A stretch of DNA of 64,000 nucleotides from Vibrio rarus (lineage in GTDB: Bacteria; Pseudomonadota; Gammaproteobacteria; Enterobacterales; Vibrionaceae). Shown one piece after another: positions 28,427 to 37,228 of the stretch; position 1 is the stretch's first letter; each line of letters begins with the position of its first letter. The DNA lies in assembly GCF_024347075.1 (NCBI RefSeq), contig NZ_AP024901.1, positions 124,001 through 188,000 on the forward strand. The letters are read 5' to 3'. The position numbers were made by a program, and so were the translations under genes. The notes under the pieces were generated by a model that was given only the letters and a program-made list of their open reading frames with translations, made no database searches and had not been told where the DNA came from.

Positions 28427-29638
28427 ATGAATAAGTACCAAGCAACACTATTCGCAAATGAAAGCGACATCTACACTGCCTTGCATTCAAACAAAGCGAA
28501 AATGGCTGAAGGCGCACTGCGAAAAATTGCTTTTGATCGAGGGTTAATTTTTCCAAAGAAGCTGGAACGTGAAGACCTAGTAGAAAAGATTTCCGATTTA
28601 CCATTTTCTTACTCGCATGTAGAAAAGATTCAAAAGAAACTTGCTTCAAATTCCAGTCAGGATCTGTTTTCTGTAAAACGCATTTTTAATGATGTTGAAG
28701 GTTTCGATAACTTCAATATTGACGACCTATATGACGTTGTCGAGATTGTTAAGCAAGAGCGTCCACCAATGCTTGGTAGCGAAACGATTGAACACTTTGC
28801 CTCTCCCGGCATGTACGTGATATCAATCGAATATACGGAATTTGATTTCAAGCGCAGTAAGTTCCAACAACGTAAGATGTATGGTGGTGAAATTCGTTTC
28901 ATTGTATATCCTAGCTATGTTTCGGTTCGTTTTAACTACACAAAGCGAATTAAAGAAATTCTTGGGGAAGTAATTGATAAGTACCAAGAAAAGCAGAAGT
29001 GCAAGATTTGCATTCGTGAAATTGATCTATCAAGTATTACTGAAGCTCAGCATCGCAACGCTTTTGCTGAAAACATGTACGATTTCGACTCTTTATACAC
29101 GAGTAAATCAGGGTTTAGCTACGCTGGGCTAGAAAGAGTACGTGTAAGTAAGATCCACACTGCATTAGAACAGCCAACGTCTGTTGAATTGGATGATGAC
29201 TCTGACGAAGAACGTGATGATTTTGAACTGGATGCAAAAGCCGATGATAAAGACAATAAGACATTTATCGATAATGCTTCATATGACGGAAAATCATTAG
29301 TGAATACCACACAGATCGAAGATCTATGTAAAGATGGTTTTTACCGTAGTCAGATCAAATGGAAGTCGAAAGCTATATTCTTAACGGGCGCACCTGTAAT
29401 CACCTTTGAACTGGCTTTTGATGAGAAATACAAAGCAAAAGATCTGAAGTTTAAAATCATTAGCAAAGAAACATCAGGCATGCCTGATACTAAAGAAAAG
29501 CCAAATGACGCAGAATTTGACCAAGTGATTGCACACCTAGAAGAGCATATCTTTGTGGTAAACGACATCATTCAAGAAGGATACGCACAACAATTTCAAT
29601 CTGCAACACCAGAACCTGACAAGCAGGAGGCTAGTTGA
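28427..29638 (+). CDS. Unknown protein B of the interrupted operon
   Basis: A product of 403 residues. The first 70 form a basic helical region (AEGALRKIAFDRGLIFPKKL) that could be a small DNA-binding domain such as a SAP or HeH fold. The middle is beta-rich (YVISIEYTEFDFK, then FIVYPSYVSVRFNYTKRI). A very acidic segment follows near residue 260 (DDDSDEERDDFELDAKADDK), which may be a flexible linker. I recognise no family. It lies 11 bases after gene A and overlaps gene C by one base (TGATG), so the three genes form an operon. Confidence 0.7.
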   Translation: MNKYQATLFANESDIYTALHSNKAKMAEGALRKIAFDRGLIFPKKLEREDLVEKISDLPFSYSHVEKIQKKLASNSSQDLFSVKRIFNDVEGFDNFNIDDLYDVVEIVKQERPPMLGSETIEHFASPGMYVISIEYTEFDFKRSKFQQRKMYGGEIRFIVYPSYVSVRFNYTKRIKEILGEVIDKYQEKQKCKICIREIDLSSITEAQHRNAFAENMYDFDSLYTSKSGFSYAGLERVRVSKIHTALEQPTSVELDDDSDEERDDFELDAKADDKDNKTFIDNASYDGKSLVNTTQIEDLCKDGFYRSQIKWKSKAIFLTGAPVITFELAFDEKYKAKDLKFKIISKETSGMPDTKEKPNDAEFDQVIAHLEEHIFVVNDIIQEGYAQQFQSATPEPDKQEAS

Positions 29639-30288
29639 TGGTTAAGGTAAAACTATACAAGGTCGATCAGATACCTATAGAAAAGATTGTCCGTGCGAAC
29701 CTCGCATATAGGCAGTATGATCATGACACAGGCTTTGGGTTTGAAGTAATTGATGACGATGAAGAATTCATCATCCAATTCACAGAACGCCAAATCCTTA
29801 AACAAGAAATCGAAACACTTGATGGTAGCGTTTCGACTATTGAATCGGTCTCTTACATTAAAGTGAAGTTCTGTATTCGATTTGGAACTAAGCATGCAGT
29901 CTATGTCATAGATCCACCTAGAAGCATGAAACACCCATTTGAAATGATAAGGACACTGTTTGGTTCTGACTGTAACTTACAGCCCGCTGAATTCGATTTG
30001 AAAACGTTGTTGCTAATTTTTGATGCAAGCTACAAACATGTAATTAAATCTATGTCGCTGTCCAACATCCATTGTGATGCTAACACTTTAGCTAAGACAA
30101 AGATTGTAAGCTCAGAGGACTTACATCCGTTCTATTTGAATAATTACAGTGATACTAAAGCTGTCATTGACATAATTCATATGGAAGTTGATGGCATTGA
30201 TGTTGAATTATCTCGTACAGGGCGTTTTCGCTTACATGAAGCCAAACTACCGAGATTTATGCTTATGCTTGAACATTCATTCCAGTAA
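29638..30288 (+). CDS. Unknown protein C of the interrupted operon
   Basis: A product of 216 residues; ATG at 29638 overlaps the stop of gene B. It begins with MVKVKLYKVDQIPIEKIV and is a mixed alpha/beta protein with IKVKFCIRFGTKHAVYVIDP in the middle. There is no signal peptide or membrane segment and no family I recognise. Its tight coupling to gene B suggests a complex. It ends about 117 bases before the group II intron. Confidence 0.65.
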   Translation: MVKVKLYKVDQIPIEKIVRANLAYRQYDHDTGFGFEVIDDDEEFIIQFTERQILKQEIETLDGSVSTIESVSYIKVKFCIRFGTKHAVYVIDPPRSMKHPFEMIRTLFGSDCNLQPAEFDLKTLLLIFDASYKHVIKSMSLSNIHCDANTLAKTKIVSSEDLHPFYLNNYSDTKAVIDIIHMEVDGIDVELSRTGRFRLHEAKLPRFMLMLEHSFQ

Positions 30289-30982
30289 GCCCTTAGAAAA
30301 GATCTAATGACTTTTTCGTTGTTATGCGCAGATAAAAGGCTTCAAGATACTCATCCTAATCTGACAGAGACGAATTTGGGTAATTAATCTAACTCACTTC
30401 TGTCCGTGCGACCTGAAGTCGTATGAAGCGTTGTTCACCGCTTTATGAGTGAACCGTCTGTATCACCAGATGAACCTACGAGCCTGAATAAAGCAGCGGC
30501 TCGGACAATGTAACGAAACTTGGCCGTCTGGCCGAGTGGGAAAAGAATCGTAAGAGGACGTTCCTCCTGAAAACCACAATTCGGGTAAGTGCTAGGTAGT
30601 CAGTATGATGAACGTATGTGAATCCATTCAAGGTGCGTTATGTGATGAAGCAGCGGAAGTGGTTAATACGCTGTGGCCAAAAGGCAATGAGAGTTGGAAA
30701 GAGGTTGGACAGTACTCTTTCGTGGTCGCTGTACTCTCCGCACTATAGTGGGCATCTAAACTGACATTTTACGTAACATACGGAACAGGGTAAGCCTGAA
30801 TCACTCCCTTTGGGAAAGCCTTTGTGGCCGATAGTGATGCAGGTATAGGAGGTCGGAAAAAGCGAAAGCTACATTGTAATGATGTAGATACAGACCTGTG
30901 TCTGATCACAAAAGTGAGCCCACTTCCGACTGGTCTCCCATTGCGAGATAATTTGAAGAACTTTATTCAAGGAGAAAAGCAA

Positions 30983-32455
30983 ATGATGATCTCGAAAGAG
31001 ATTAGTGCATCTTCTGACGGCGCTCAATGGCAGTCCATCGATTGGAAATCCGTTGAAGCACACGTATTGAAGCTTCAAATGCGTATCGCAAAAGCAACGA
31101 GAGAAAAGAAATACGGTAAGGTGAAGTCCTTACAGTGGCTCTTGACTCATTCTCGCTCAGCCAAACTTGTTGCGGTTAAGCGAGTCTCTCAGAATAAAGG
31201 CAGTAAAACGCCTGGAATAGACGGTGTCACCTGGAACACAGATGCACGCCGTATGAAAGCAGTCAATCAACTGAGTCGCAAGGCTTACTCTGCAAAACCA
31301 CTCAAACGTATCTACATTCCCAAAAAGAACGGCAAGCTCAGGCCATTGGGTATTCCATGCATGATTGATAGAGCGCAACAAGCCCTCCACCTTCTAGCAC
31401 TAGAGCCTGTGTCCGAAACGTTTGCCGACCTCAATAGCTATGGTTTTAGGCCAAATCGCAGCACGGCTGACGCCGTCAGTCAGTGCTTCAAATGTTTGGC
31501 TCTAAAGCAATCAGCGAAATGGGTCCTTGAGGGAGATATTAAAGCTTGCTTCGACAAAATCGGGCATCAATGGCTTATGAACAATATCACGGTAGATAAA
31601 CGTATGTTAGAGCAATGGTTAAAATCTGGCTATGTGGATAAGGGACTGTTCTACGATACCGATGAAGGTACACCTCAAGGTGGAATAATTTCTCCAACCT
31701 TGATGCTAATGACTCTCGCGGGGATAGAACAACAAATAAAATCTACAGCCCTGAAACAGGGGGCTAGAGCCAACTTTATCGGTTACGCGGATGATTTCGT
31801 GGTCACTTGCTCTTCAAAGGAAGTGCTAGTGAACGACATCAAACCGTTGATTGCTGACTTTTTGGCAGAAAGAGGGTTAACCCTCTCCGAAGAGAAAACG
31901 AAGATCACTCATATTGATGATGGCTTTGACTTTCTGGGCTTCAATCACAGGAAGTACAAAGGGAAATTACTCATTAAACCGAGCAAATCCAACACGCTGT
32001 TATTCTTGAGAAATCTACGTGAACTTATTAAAAAGCACGCAACCATCCCTGTTAACGATCTTATCAAGTTGATAAATCCGAAACTTAGAGGATGGGCGAA
32101 CTACTATCGCCATTGTGTTGCTAAACAAGTATTCGGGTATGTCGGCCACAAACTATTCCAAGCGCTATGGCACTGGGCAGTTAGGCGTCATCCAACCAAG
32201 TCCAAAGACTGGGTTGTTCATAAGTATTTTCTTAATCGTAAAGGCCAGTGGCAATTTCACGGTTGGCAGAAAATTATGAACATGGACTGTCACTTAAATT
32301 TGTTCCAAATAGCTAAAGTGCCTATAGAGCGACACGTAAAAATCAGGAATGCAGCGACCCCTTTTGACCCTCAGTACCAAGAATACTTGGCTAAGAGAAA
32401 ACCCAAAAGGCTAGCTCGTAACTCTTGGAAAGAGCCTGTCCCGACTGCGTTATAA
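30983..32455 (+). CDS. ltrA: Group II intron reverse transcriptase/maturase
   Basis: A product of 490 residues from ATG 30983, which has AAGGAG at 30969-30974. The reverse transcriptase domain shows GSKTPGIDGVTW, RPLGIPCMIDRAQQ, EGDIKACFDKIGH, GTPQGGIISP and the catalytic YADD (FIGYADDFVVTC). The thumb/maturase region follows (INPKLRGWANYYRHCV). After the domain that normally leads into the HNH endonuclease, the protein ends in KRKPKRLARNSWKEPVPTAL with no CxxC or HNH residues. It is therefore an endonuclease-minus type. Confidence 0.93.
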   Translation: MMISKEISASSDGAQWQSIDWKSVEAHVLKLQMRIAKATREKKYGKVKSLQWLLTHSRSAKLVAVKRVSQNKGSKTPGIDGVTWNTDARRMKAVNQLSRKAYSAKPLKRIYIPKKNGKLRPLGIPCMIDRAQQALHLLALEPVSETFADLNSYGFRPNRSTADAVSQCFKCLALKQSAKWVLEGDIKACFDKIGHQWLMNNITVDKRMLEQWLKSGYVDKGLFYDTDEGTPQGGIISPTLMLMTLAGIEQQIKSTALKQGARANFIGYADDFVVTCSSKEVLVNDIKPLIADFLAERGLTLSEEKTKITHIDDGFDFLGFNHRKYKGKLLIKPSKSNTLLFLRNLRELIKKHATIPVNDLIKLINPKLRGWANYYRHCVAKQVFGYVGHKLFQALWHWAVRRHPTKSKDWVVHKYFLNRKGQWQFHGWQKIMNMDCHLNLFQIAKVPIERHVKIRNAATPFDPQYQEYLAKRKPKRLARNSWKEPVPTAL

Positions 32456-32490
32456 GTTGCTGGGTATCAATGATGCCTTAGTGGAGGCTT

Positions 32491-32524
32491 GAGCCGTATG
32501 CAGTGAAAGTTGCACGTACGGTTC
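32491..32524 (+). ncRNA. Domain V of the group II intron
   Basis: 34 bases starting GAGCCGTATGCAGTGAAAGT and closing with CGTACGGTTC. It contains the catalytic AGC triad in the lower stem and a GAAA tetraloop. This is the catalytic heart of the ribozyme, and no changed catalytic base is visible. Confidence 0.88.
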
Positions 32525-32565
32525 TTAGGGAGACGGCACTTGGTAACAAGTGTCGTCCACCCGAC

Positions 32566-32740
32566 AGAAGTGAGTTAATGCCCCTTATTAGTTACGGTAT
32601 TTCTCTCTTTTTTGACTGCTGGGGTAGGTCGATTCTAAAAACCACCCCTTGTTTGCCAGCTGTATTTTGAAAAACGTATCAATATCCATTATTTGCATTT
32701 TTTGTGCTATTGGCTCAATAGGACTGAATTACTTTTGCCC
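32566..32740 (+). repeat. Dispersed repeat R1, copy 1
   Basis: Runs from AGAAGTGAGTTAATG to GAATTACTTTTGCCC. It matches copies at 42725-42942 and 44240-44457. This copy has a single AAAAACCACCCCTTGTTTG unit, where the other two have that unit twice. Confidence 0.75.
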
Positions 32741-32956
32741 AATTGTCGGAAGCCAATAAAGTTTGTTCATTTTGGCAAAGGATGGTAGCTGTATCAGTCA
32801 GCAGAACATTGATTTTATTGAACTTAACGTAGAAAAGCGATCAAACTTTATTGTCCAGTCTGAGCGTAATGTTGCACAAGCGTTTCTAAAAGTGATCAAT
32901 CTTTACGGTTTTTACCGTCAGAATCGGTCTTATCTGGATGCCTTTCTGATCAGACT

Positions 32957-33540
32957 CTATTGTCTGACGACACCAAGGATGATATTGGCCAATAAACTTT
33001 CTGTCGCGAAGCTTTTAGGGATAATGCTCTGCGGTGCTGGTTTTTGAACGATGCGGTTGTTGTCTTCAGTTTGCTCGCATTGACGACAAGCATATTTAGG
33101 ACGAACGTATTCCAGAACTTTGAGTACCGCTGGCGTGAACTCTAATTTCTCGCTGCGGTCTTCACCGATTTTATGAAGGTTATGATTGCAGCAAGCGCAC
33201 TGCTTTTCATGGTCGTCTATATCGAGTTCGATAACCTCACGAGGCAAAGTCTTAGGTAGAGGTTTACGTTTACCACGCTTTTTCGTTGTGGTCGTCGTCG
33301 TGACCACTTCAACCTCTTCTTCCTTAGCAGCTTCACATTCCGCTTCGTTGAAGAGGTTACCTTGTGATTCATCGTAAGGTTTTAACGCCTCTGAGCGTCT
33401 AGCGAACTGACGGTCGAAGGCAAGCTTGAGCTGTTCAAGTAGCGACTGGCGCTCTTGTTTCAATTGGGTTTCTGACGCCAACAGCGTTCTTAGCATCGCT
33501 TGTAGCTCGGCAACATCTTGGCTTTCTGGGTTGATATTTG
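32957..33540 (-). pseudogene. IS66-family transposase fragment
   Basis: The frame reads INPESQDVAELQAMLRTLL, then EQLKLAFDRQFARRSEALKP and a zinc-finger region CACCNHNLHKIGEDRSEKLE with CRQCE. This is the N-terminal third of IS66 TnpC. A stop lies just upstream (about 33540), and the frame ends after LLANIILGVVRQ, where the real protein would continue for over 300 residues with the DDE core. No IS66 ends or accessory genes are present. Confidence 0.88.
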
Positions 33541-33674
33541 GCTAAGGCGTGTTTTAACTGGATAGTGCTAGTCACATGTGTCTAGCATGATAGCGACAAA
33601 ACATGGATCTTATCTAGTGGCAAGAAGGTCACACGTTTATATTTATATCGCGGGGTGCATTAAGTATGGGTAGT

Positions 33675-34568
33675 CTATGGGTATTTACCCCGTAGCTTTT
33701 CTTGGATGAAGTCTACAAAGCAACGTATTTTCAAAGGTATATGGCGGCTATGCGGATAAATCGCGTTAATTGGAACCGTATCACTCGAAAAATCATTCAA
33801 TACTTGAACCAGTTCGCCATTTTCCAGATAACGCTCCATCATCCATATAGGTAGTTGAGTAATACCTAGCCCAGCAAGTGCCATTTCTAAATTGGTTTCA
33901 CCACTATTACTGCGGACTGTGCCACGAACTGGTATCGAAATCTCTTGATTATCTTCGATAAAGTGCCAATTGTTTAATGAGCGGTTGAAAGTGTAAACGA
34001 TACAGTTGTGAGATTTTAGATCGTTTGGCCTAGTTGGATTATCATGCTTTGTCAGATAATCAGGCGAGGCAACCAATTTTAAGGGGTTACGAAATAAAGG
34101 CCTTGCGATTAGTGATGAATCTTCCAGTTTCTTAGCGCGAATAGCGATATCAATGCCTTCAGCAACCAGATCGATATGGCGCTCATCAATGACCAAGTCC
34201 ACCTCTATCTCAGGATACTCATTTAGAAATTCAGCAATAAGCGGAGCCAACAATATTCGAGCTATTGGGGCGGGAGCAGCAATACGTAGTGTTCCCTTTG
34301 GTGTACTGACTTGTGAACGCATACTTGCTTCAACCTCATCGATTTCCTGCAAAATACTCGCACAATGCCCGAAATACTCCTGACCTGCTTGTGTTAGCGA
34401 CAACTCTCGGCTCGTTCGTGTTATCAACTTTACACCAAGCTTATCCTCTAGAGCTGATATTTTTTTGCTGACAGTTGCCTGAGAAGTATTTTGCTCTCTT
34501 GCTGCTGCCGAGAAACTGCCTGTTTGTATTACGCGTAGAAACACACGCATCGCACCAATTTGATCCAT
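33675..34568 (-). CDS. LysR-family transcriptional regulator
   Basis: A product of about 297 residues. The N-terminus MDQIGAMRVFLRVIQTGSFS with AAAREQNTSQATVSKKI is the winged helix of LysR proteins. The C-terminal effector domain follows (GTLRIAAPAPIARILLAPLI). I start at the ATG 34568, because it matches the family's usual first residues; the frame is open to 34601. No clear ribosome site supports either. It is separated from the oxidoreductase genes by the IS30 element, which may have split it from its natural target. Confidence 0.88.
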   Translation of the reverse strand: MDQIGAMRVFLRVIQTGSFSAAAREQNTSQATVSKKISALEDKLGVKLITRTSRELSLTQAGQEYFGHCASILQEIDEVEASMRSQVSTPKGTLRIAAPAPIARILLAPLIAEFLNEYPEIEVDLVIDERHIDLVAEGIDIAIRAKKLEDSSLIARPLFRNPLKLVASPDYLTKHDNPTRPNDLKSHNCIVYTFNRSLNNWHFIEDNQEISIPVRGTVRSNSGETNLEMALAGLGITQLPIWMMERYLENGELVQVLNDFSSDTVPINAIYPHSRHIPLKIRCFVDFIQEKLRGKYP

Positions 34569-34644
34569 ATAGTATTCATTTTTGGAATAGATGGTGTTCA
34601 TTTTAGCTATCTTCTATAGCTAATCAAGTAGGGGTAATATTTGC

Positions 34645-35743
34645 TGTATCCCGATTTCAGATAATAACTGCGACATTCATGGAAAGGCATAGAAGAGGAA
34701 GCCAACTGCCGAAAGTGGTACGCTCTTCTCGCCAAAGAAACAAGCAGAACTACTATGAATTATCAGCAGTTGACCGAGGGAAGAAGATATCAAATTTCTG
34801 CCCTTTTGGAACGGGGAATTTCAATATCTGAAATTGCTAAGACAGTTAAATGCCATCGCTCAACCGTTTATCGAGAGCTGAAGCGATGTAGCAAGAAAGA
34901 ACAATATCGGCCAGACAAAGCACATCATCAATCAATAGAAAAACGACGGCAAGCCCGTAAGTATCAAGTACCTCAATCGCGTATAGATTTTATAGAGGTT
35001 CTGTTGTCTATCGATTGGAGTCCAGAGCAAATATCTAATGTCTTAACCCGCGCAGGGGCTAAAGTGAGCCATGAGTGGATTTACCGATTCGTCGCTCGTA
35101 ATAAGCGACAAGGTGGAAAGCTATTTAAGCACTTGCGCCAAGGCCATAAGCGGTATCGACGGGGCAAGACAGAGAAAGCACCTGCAATCAAAAACGCAGT
35201 TTCAATAGATGAAAGGCCTGACATTGTTGATAGTCGTGAACGCTTTGGTGACTGGGAAATTGATACGGTCTTAGGCAAGCATGGAACGGGGGCAATTGTC
35301 ACTCTCTTAGAGCGTCAAACGCGTTTTTATCTGACACAGAAAGTGCCCTCTAAGTCAGCAAAAGACGTGACTAACGCAACCATAGCAATGCTGAAGCCTT
35401 ATAAAGAGTTCGTTCATACTATTACCGCAGATAATGGTCGTGAGTTTGCAGGTCATGAAGAAATAGCACGGGCATTAGAAACCGACGTGTACTTCGCACA
35501 CCCTTACAGCTCTTGTGAACGAGGAGCGAATGAAAATGCTAACGGCCTGTTGAGACAGTACGTAAAGAAAGGAACAGATCTAAGAACGGTTAGTGATGAT
35601 GATATTGAAAGGGCGCAACAACGAATTAATTATCGTCCAAAAAAGTGTTTAGGGTTCAAGCAACCTGCTGTCATTTTTAGAGAAATGATGGAGGCTACTT
35701 GAATATTAAGAATGTCGCACTTCGGAGTTGAATTCGGGATCAA
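34645..35743 (+). mobile_element. IS30-family insertion sequence
   Basis: About 1.1 kb. The ends carry imperfect inverted repeats: ATCCCGATTTCA...TGCGACATTC on the left and, on the reverse strand, ATCCCGAATTCA...TGCGACATTC on the right. It contains one intact transposase gene. The outer ends are placed within a few bases. Part of the same element's 3' end appears at 3300-3345. Confidence 0.82.
34755..35702 (+). CDS. IS30-family transposase
   Basis: A product of 315 residues. A helix-turn-helix with KTVKCHRSTVYRELKR lies at about 30-46. The DDE core is seen in FGDWEIDTVLG, HTITADNGREFAGH and CERGANENANGLLRQYVKKG. The frame is intact and of normal length, so the element may still move. Confidence 0.95.
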   Translation: MNYQQLTEGRRYQISALLERGISISEIAKTVKCHRSTVYRELKRCSKKEQYRPDKAHHQSIEKRRQARKYQVPQSRIDFIEVLLSIDWSPEQISNVLTRAGAKVSHEWIYRFVARNKRQGGKLFKHLRQGHKRYRRGKTEKAPAIKNAVSIDERPDIVDSRERFGDWEIDTVLGKHGTGAIVTLLERQTRFYLTQKVPSKSAKDVTNATIAMLKPYKEFVHTITADNGREFAGHEEIARALETDVYFAHPYSSCERGANENANGLLRQYVKKGTDLRTVSDDDIERAQQRINYRPKKCLGFKQPAVIFREMMEAT

Positions 35744-35766
35744 CTAAGCAATAGAAGAGATAAATA

Positions 35767-36168
35767 ATGAAAGCTACTCATACTAAACAAGCAATTCGTG
35801 AAGCAATGGATCACCTAATTGACCGCGCAACTAGCTTCGATATCGAAGCGCTAGATACTATCTATCACGAAGACTTTCATACCACGCTGATTATGCCTGA
35901 TAGCACAGTACAAACGTTTAATAAAATTGAGTTTAAGACGCACTTTGCTAAGCAAGCGGAAGAAGGCAAAACCCAGCTAAACACATGGGCAGAATGGCAT
36001 GATTACCACATTTTAGGTGACTCAGCTGTGTGCGTATTAAGCCGCAAGCACAGCGGAATGAATGGCGAAGAAATGAAATTACTTTGCAACATTGAACTGC
36101 GATTTGAAGATGGACGCTGGCAAGTTTTACGCGAGCAAATCTTCCTTCGTCCACTTGCTGAAGCTTAA
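35767..36168 (+). CDS. NTF2-like protein (DUF4440/SnoaL type)
   Basis: A product of 133 residues. The pattern AIREAMDHLIDRATSFDIEA, then LDTIYHEDFHTTLIMPDS and a final RFEDGRWQVLREQIFLRPL is that of the cone-shaped NTF2-like fold. These proteins bind small hydrophobic molecules or act as isomerases; the ligand is unknown. It ends 22 bases before the SDR gene and is probably co-transcribed with it. Confidence 0.75.
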   Translation: MKATHTKQAIREAMDHLIDRATSFDIEALDTIYHEDFHTTLIMPDSTVQTFNKIEFKTHFAKQAEEGKTQLNTWAEWHDYHILGDSAVCVLSRKHSGMNGEEMKLLCNIELRFEDGRWQVLREQIFLRPLAEA

Positions 36169-36190
36169 TTACCTAAAATCGGACATTATT

Positions 36191-36931
36191 ATGAACAATA
36201 AAGTTGTCATTATTACAGGCGGAAGCAACGGAATAGGTAAAGCTGCCGCGTTAGAATTTGCTCGATTAGGGGCTAATGTCTTAATTACAGGGCGCAGGGC
36301 AGAGCCTTTGGCTGAAGTCGCCAAGTGCCATGCAAGCATAGAAACCATTGTTGCGGATAGTTCTGATGAATCTAGTGCTCAGATCATCGTTGACGCTGCG
36401 ATAGAAAAATGGGGACGCATTGATGTGTTGGTTAACAACGCAGGAGCTGGAACTAATGCAAACCTAGATGAAATGAATGGTGAAGATATTGCCAATATAT
36501 TCTCTATTAATGTTGTCGCTACCAGTTTGCTTTCAAAAGCTAGCCTACCATATATCAAGGAAAACAAAGGCAATATTGTGAACATTTCGAGCACGATTGG
36601 TCATATGCCTGCTGCGGGCCTATCTCATTACGGTGCAAGCAAAGCCGCGGTCGATTATCTGACTAAATCATGGGCGCTAGAGCTTGCTCCTGACATTCGA
36701 GTTAATGCGGTCGCTCCTGGACCAACCTATTCAGGTGCATTGACTGGGATGATGGGGCTTTCTAAAGAGCAAGCTGATAAGGTCGAAAAACAAGAAGAAT
36801 CCATGATCCCAATGGGGCGACGTGGCAATGCTGAAGATATAAGTCGCTGGATTGTTAAGTTGGCTGAGCCAGAAAGCTCTTGGATAACCGGTCAGGTGAT
36901 TGGTGCTGATGGCGGATTAGGTTTAAGTTAA
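36191..36931 (+). CDS. Short-chain dehydrogenase/reductase
   Basis: A product of 246 residues. It has the NAD(P) motif ITGGSNGIGKAAALEFARLG, the NNAG motif at about 85, and the catalytic YGASK with upstream ISSTIGHMP (Ser-Tyr-Lys). It has the classical length and is a soluble oxidoreductase with unknown substrate. The true start is ATG 36191; the longer frame from 36092 runs back into the NTF2-like gene. Confidence 0.92.
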   Translation: MNNKVVIITGGSNGIGKAAALEFARLGANVLITGRRAEPLAEVAKCHASIETIVADSSDESSAQIIVDAAIEKWGRIDVLVNNAGAGTNANLDEMNGEDIANIFSINVVATSLLSKASLPYIKENKGNIVNISSTIGHMPAAGLSHYGASKAAVDYLTKSWALELAPDIRVNAVAPGPTYSGALTGMMGLSKEQADKVEKQEESMIPMGRRGNAEDISRWIVKLAEPESSWITGQVIGADGGLGLS

Positions 36932-36944
36932 AACTTACCTAATA

Positions 36945-37082
36945 ATGAATAATATCGCGTTGCTACTGGTTGATTACCAGAATGATTATTTCCTTTCTTA
37001 CGATGGTGCTAAATGGTCACTATCTGAGACTGTAGGAACAGGGACATCACACTTCAGTAATAAAGCATCTTTCACTCCATAG
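36945..37082 (+). pseudogene. Isochorismatase-family N-terminal fragment
   Basis: The 45-residue frame starts MNNIALLLVDYQNDYFLSYD, the N-terminus of cysteine hydrolases of the isochorismatase family, with the catalytic Asp in VDYQND. It becomes unrelated after about residue 27 and stops. The sequence beyond (37082-37160) looks like another fragment on the minus strand. A deletion has removed the rest of the gene. Confidence 0.7.
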
Positions 37083-37163
37083 TTAAACTGCTCAACAAAG
37101 GTTGTAGCCGCATACTGTGGACTGGATTGATCAATCCAAGTTGTCCTATCTATTATGATTGAA

Positions 37164-37197
37164 TAATAAAAACGCTCACATCATTCTAGCTGTGAGC
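37164..37197 (-). terminator. Terminator after the M19 dipeptidase gene
   Basis: GCTCACA (37174-37180) and TGTGAGC (37191-37197) form a hairpin. On the minus strand the stem is followed by GTTTTTATT. Confidence 0.75.
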
Positions 37198-37228
37198 ATT
37201 ACTGTTATAGTCTGGAATTAGGTCCGTT

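Larger units (their letters stand above)
30406..32565 (+). mobile_element. Complete group II intron
   Basis: 2160 bases. It starts with GTGCGACC, the GUGYG 5' consensus. It carries a reverse transcriptase gene, a 34-base domain V at 32491-32524, and a domain VI stem (GACGGCACTTG with CAAGTGTCGTC) before the 3' end ...CCACCCGAC. The structural RNA looks whole, so splicing should work. It may move by reverse transcription without its own endonuclease, because the encoded protein lacks a visible HNH domain. Confidence 0.9.
30391..32576 (+). repeat. Inverted-repeat target of the group II intron
   Basis: Without the intron the flanks read AACTCACTTCT-GTCC-AGAAGTGAGTT, a perfect 11-bp hairpin with a 4-base loop (left arm 30391-30401, right arm 32566-32576). 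The intron sits at the loop/right-arm border. A similar hairpin without an intron is at about 42710-42734 (AACTCACTT/AGAAGTGAGTT). Confidence 0.7.

Noticed and set aside
32763..33047. 94-codon open frame on the + strand
   Set aside because: It lacks a ribosome site, overlaps the IS66 fragment on the other strand, and has no recognisable features.
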